DNA from: Tigriopus japonicus
Lineage: Eukaryota > Arthropoda > Copepoda > Harpacticoida > Harpacticidae
Reading direction: 5' to 3'
DNA: 64,000 nt
Assembly (NCBI GenBank): GCA_010645155.1
Contig: JAAGOF010000134.1
Coordinates: 44,960-108,959, forward strand
Within the stretch, counting starts at the first letter, position 1; each line of letters starts with the position of its first letter. Both the position numbers and the translations under genes were made by a program. This document shows, piece after piece, positions 62,743-64,000 of this stretch. The notes under the pieces were generated by a model. That model was not told the origin of the DNA. It saw nothing but the letters and a program-made list of their open reading frames with translations, and did no database searches.

Positions 62743-63474
62743 ATGACCACCAATCTGCCAATGACCTTGAATTCTGCCTCTACCTTGGGCCTCACAGCTG
62801 CCCCATCCTCCGGTTCTTTCACTGGCCTGCCAGCCACCTCATTATCCATCTTTACCTCTGCCCTGTCAACCTCCGTGTCTTCCTCTTCTCTGTCAACTGG
62901 CCCAGCCTCCACTTCCACTGCCCCAGCCTCCACTACAGCCTCCACTTCCTCTGCCCCAGCCTCCACTACAGCCTCCACTTCCACTGCCCCAGCCTCCACT
63001 ACAGCCTCCACTTCCACTGCCCCAGCCTCCACTACAGCCTCCACTTCCACTGCCCCAGCCTCCACTACAGCCTCCACTTCCACTGCCCCAGCCTCCACTA
63101 CAGCCTCCACTTCCACTGCCCCAGCCTCCACTACAGCCTCCACTTCCACTGCCCCAGCCTCCACTACAGCCTCCACTTCCACTGCCCCAGCCTCCACTAC
63201 AGCCTCCACTTCCACTGCCCCAGCCTCCACTACAGCCTCCACTTCCACTGCCCCAGCCTCCACTACAGCCTCCACTTCCACTGCCCCAGCCTCCACTACA
63301 GCCTCCACTTCCACTGCCCCAGCCTCCACTACAGCCTCCACTTCCACTGCCCCCATTACTGTCTCAATGTCTAGCTCTGCCTCTGCATTTGCCCTGTCAA
63401 ACGCTCCAAACTCCTCCTCTATCCCTGAACAGTGGTCACCAGAGTCGTTTGACCTGAGTTATTTTCATTTTTGA
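62743..63474 (+). CDS. Mucin-like Ser/Thr/Ala/Pro repeat ORF
   Basis: 243 codons. After about 55 residues rich in Ser and Thr, an 11-residue unit (PASTTASTSTA type) repeats about 13 times, then a short unique tail ends SFDLSYFHF. No signal peptide or membrane segment is seen. Because the 33-bp DNA unit keeps phase, another plus frame (62724-63374) and a minus frame (63356-62697, GAVEVEAVVEA units) are also open, so coding in this frame is not certain. The shared frame with the upstream coiled coil favours this one. Confidence 0.4.
   Translation: MTTNLPMTLNSASTLGLTAAPSSGSFTGLPATSLSIFTSALSTSVSSSSLSTGPASTSTAPASTTASTSSAPASTTASTSTAPASTTASTSTAPASTTASTSTAPASTTASTSTAPASTTASTSTAPASTTASTSTAPASTTASTSTAPASTTASTSTAPASTTASTSTAPASTTASTSTAPASTTASTSTAPASTTASTSTAPITVSMSSSASAFALSNAPNSSSIPEQWSPESFDLSYFHF
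62922..63352. repeat. 33-bp minisatellite, ~13 units
   Basis: Unit gcctccactacagcctccac followed by ttccactgcccca. Units are nearly identical; the first carries cctctgcc instead of ccactgcc. Strong strand asymmetry: pyrimidine-rich, almost no G outside agcc. Confidence 0.95.
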
Positions 63475-63574
63475 AATGAGAAGAAAATAGAAAATGACGA
63501 AAAATGGATCTAAACATGTTTTAAACTATATTCCTTCAAATCTACTCGGATACTAAATTTACTAGAAATTGAAA

Positions 63575-63732
63575 CTAGTGATGGACCAAAGCCGCTTTTT
63601 TGTTTCAGTTTCACTTATACCTACCAAAACCTAAACCAGGCATGCATTTTAAAGACTGCAATTTCACACCAAAGTAAATATTTCTTGGTTCTAAAGCTTC
63701 ACAACTTCTTTTCCCACTTTTTTAATTTGTAA
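63575..63732. other. Left end of a hAT-like element (TAGTGATGGACC)
   Basis: tagtgatggaccaaagccgc resembles the end of MITE W. The partner end and the second copy of the flanking octamer were not found before the window ends, so the element is incomplete or extends further. Confidence 0.5.
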
Positions 63733-63905
63733 TCACTGGGGACAGGAAGTTTAGACGAATAAAATTGTCAAATAAAACGAAAAAAGACGAAAAGAATTGC
63801 CTGTTTAGGCAGAAAAAGACGACGAATAGAATTGCCTGATTAGACAGAAAAAACGAATAAATTTGATCGATTAACCGAAAAAAGACGAACAAAAGTTCCC
63901 TTAAG
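63733..63905 (-). repeat. GTC-T6-CGTCTAAT array, inverted copy
   Basis: Reverse complement of the array at 17150-17425: starts cactggggacaggaag, then gacgaataaaattg and aaaaagacgaa units with period about 30 bp. The rest may continue beyond 64000. Confidence 0.75.
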
Positions 63906-64000
63906 ACAAAAAAAAAGACTTGTTTATAAGATGTAAAAATCGAAGAAAATTCCCAAAAAGGCTAATGAAACTGTTCTATACGGAGGTTAACTCAACAGCT

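Noticed and set aside
62697..63356. 219-codon minus frame (GAVEVEAVVEA repeats) as a gene
   Set aside because: It is the antisense translation of the 33-bp array; the plus frame continuous with the coiled coil is preferred, though neither is proven.
1..64000. tRNA, rRNA or other structural RNA genes
   Set aside because: No cloverleaf, conserved B-box pair or rRNA core segment was recognised by eye; a tRNAscan-SE/Infernal run would be decisive.

Overview
This is eukaryotic DNA from an invertebrate animal. An arthropod, perhaps a crustacean, is my best guess. The reasons are small spliceosomal GT-AG introns (about 61-75 bp), AT-rich spacers, and a transposon fauna of Ty3/gypsy, BEL/Pao, CR1/Jockey-like and L1/Tx1-like LINEs, mariner, pogo-like, hAT and ISL2EU-like elements. 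There is no prokaryotic operon layout, and I found no convincing host gene. Two runs of N (13017-13951 and 32382-32411) are assembly gaps.

Region 1 (1-7170) is a scrapyard of truncated elements joined end to end: a LINE 3' end carrying a hAT-like MITE, a BEL/Pao pol piece, a second LINE RT, a broken protein-primed-type DNA polymerase B, and the 3' half of a Ty3/gypsy pol. A dispersed repeat and a 62-bp minisatellite follow. Region 2 (7389-13016) is an old gypsy/errantivirus-like provirus. Its protease-RT-RNaseH-integrase part is frameshifted, but its envelope gene is nearly open and starts at an ATGA overlap. Region 3 (13952-24880) is AT-rich and almost gene-free. It holds inverted repeats, dispersed repeats and one clean MITE with an 8-bp target duplication.

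Region 4 (24882-32878) is a nest. A pogo/Tigger-like element (23-bp inverted ends, TA target) contains a CR1/Jockey-like LINE. That LINE received both a 464-bp foldback MITE and a complete 5.1-kb Ty3/gypsy LTR retrotransposon within about ten bases. The LTRs differ at one position in 172, so the LTR element is young. Its gag-pol frame is broken only by one extra A in an A8 run.

Region 5 (35218-40829) is an ISL2EU-type DNA transposon with two convergent spliced genes: a SAP-SWIM-YqaJ nuclease on the plus strand and a THAP-DDE transposase on the minus strand. A mariner with a DD39D triad sits in the third intron of the nuclease gene. Region 6 (41671-47340) is a nearly complete L1/Tx1-like LINE on the minus strand with ORF1, ORF2, a 13-bp target duplication and an internal MITE.

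Region 7 (47339-60642) is bounded by TAGTGATGGG/CCCATCACTA ends and an identical 8-bp duplication GTATTAAT, so I read it as one 13.3-kb hAT-type insertion stuffed with later elements. These include a 5'-truncated LINE with an open 607-codon RT frame, two further hAT-type elements with their own 8-bp duplications, a TRIM-like LTR element and a second copy of the MITE of region 1. Region 8 (60643-64000) has another hAT element with a MITE inside it and a coiled-coil plus Ser/Thr/Ala/Pro-repeat reading frame. The window is best read as stacked transposition history: target duplications and uninterrupted paralogues inside the same window let several insertions be ordered.
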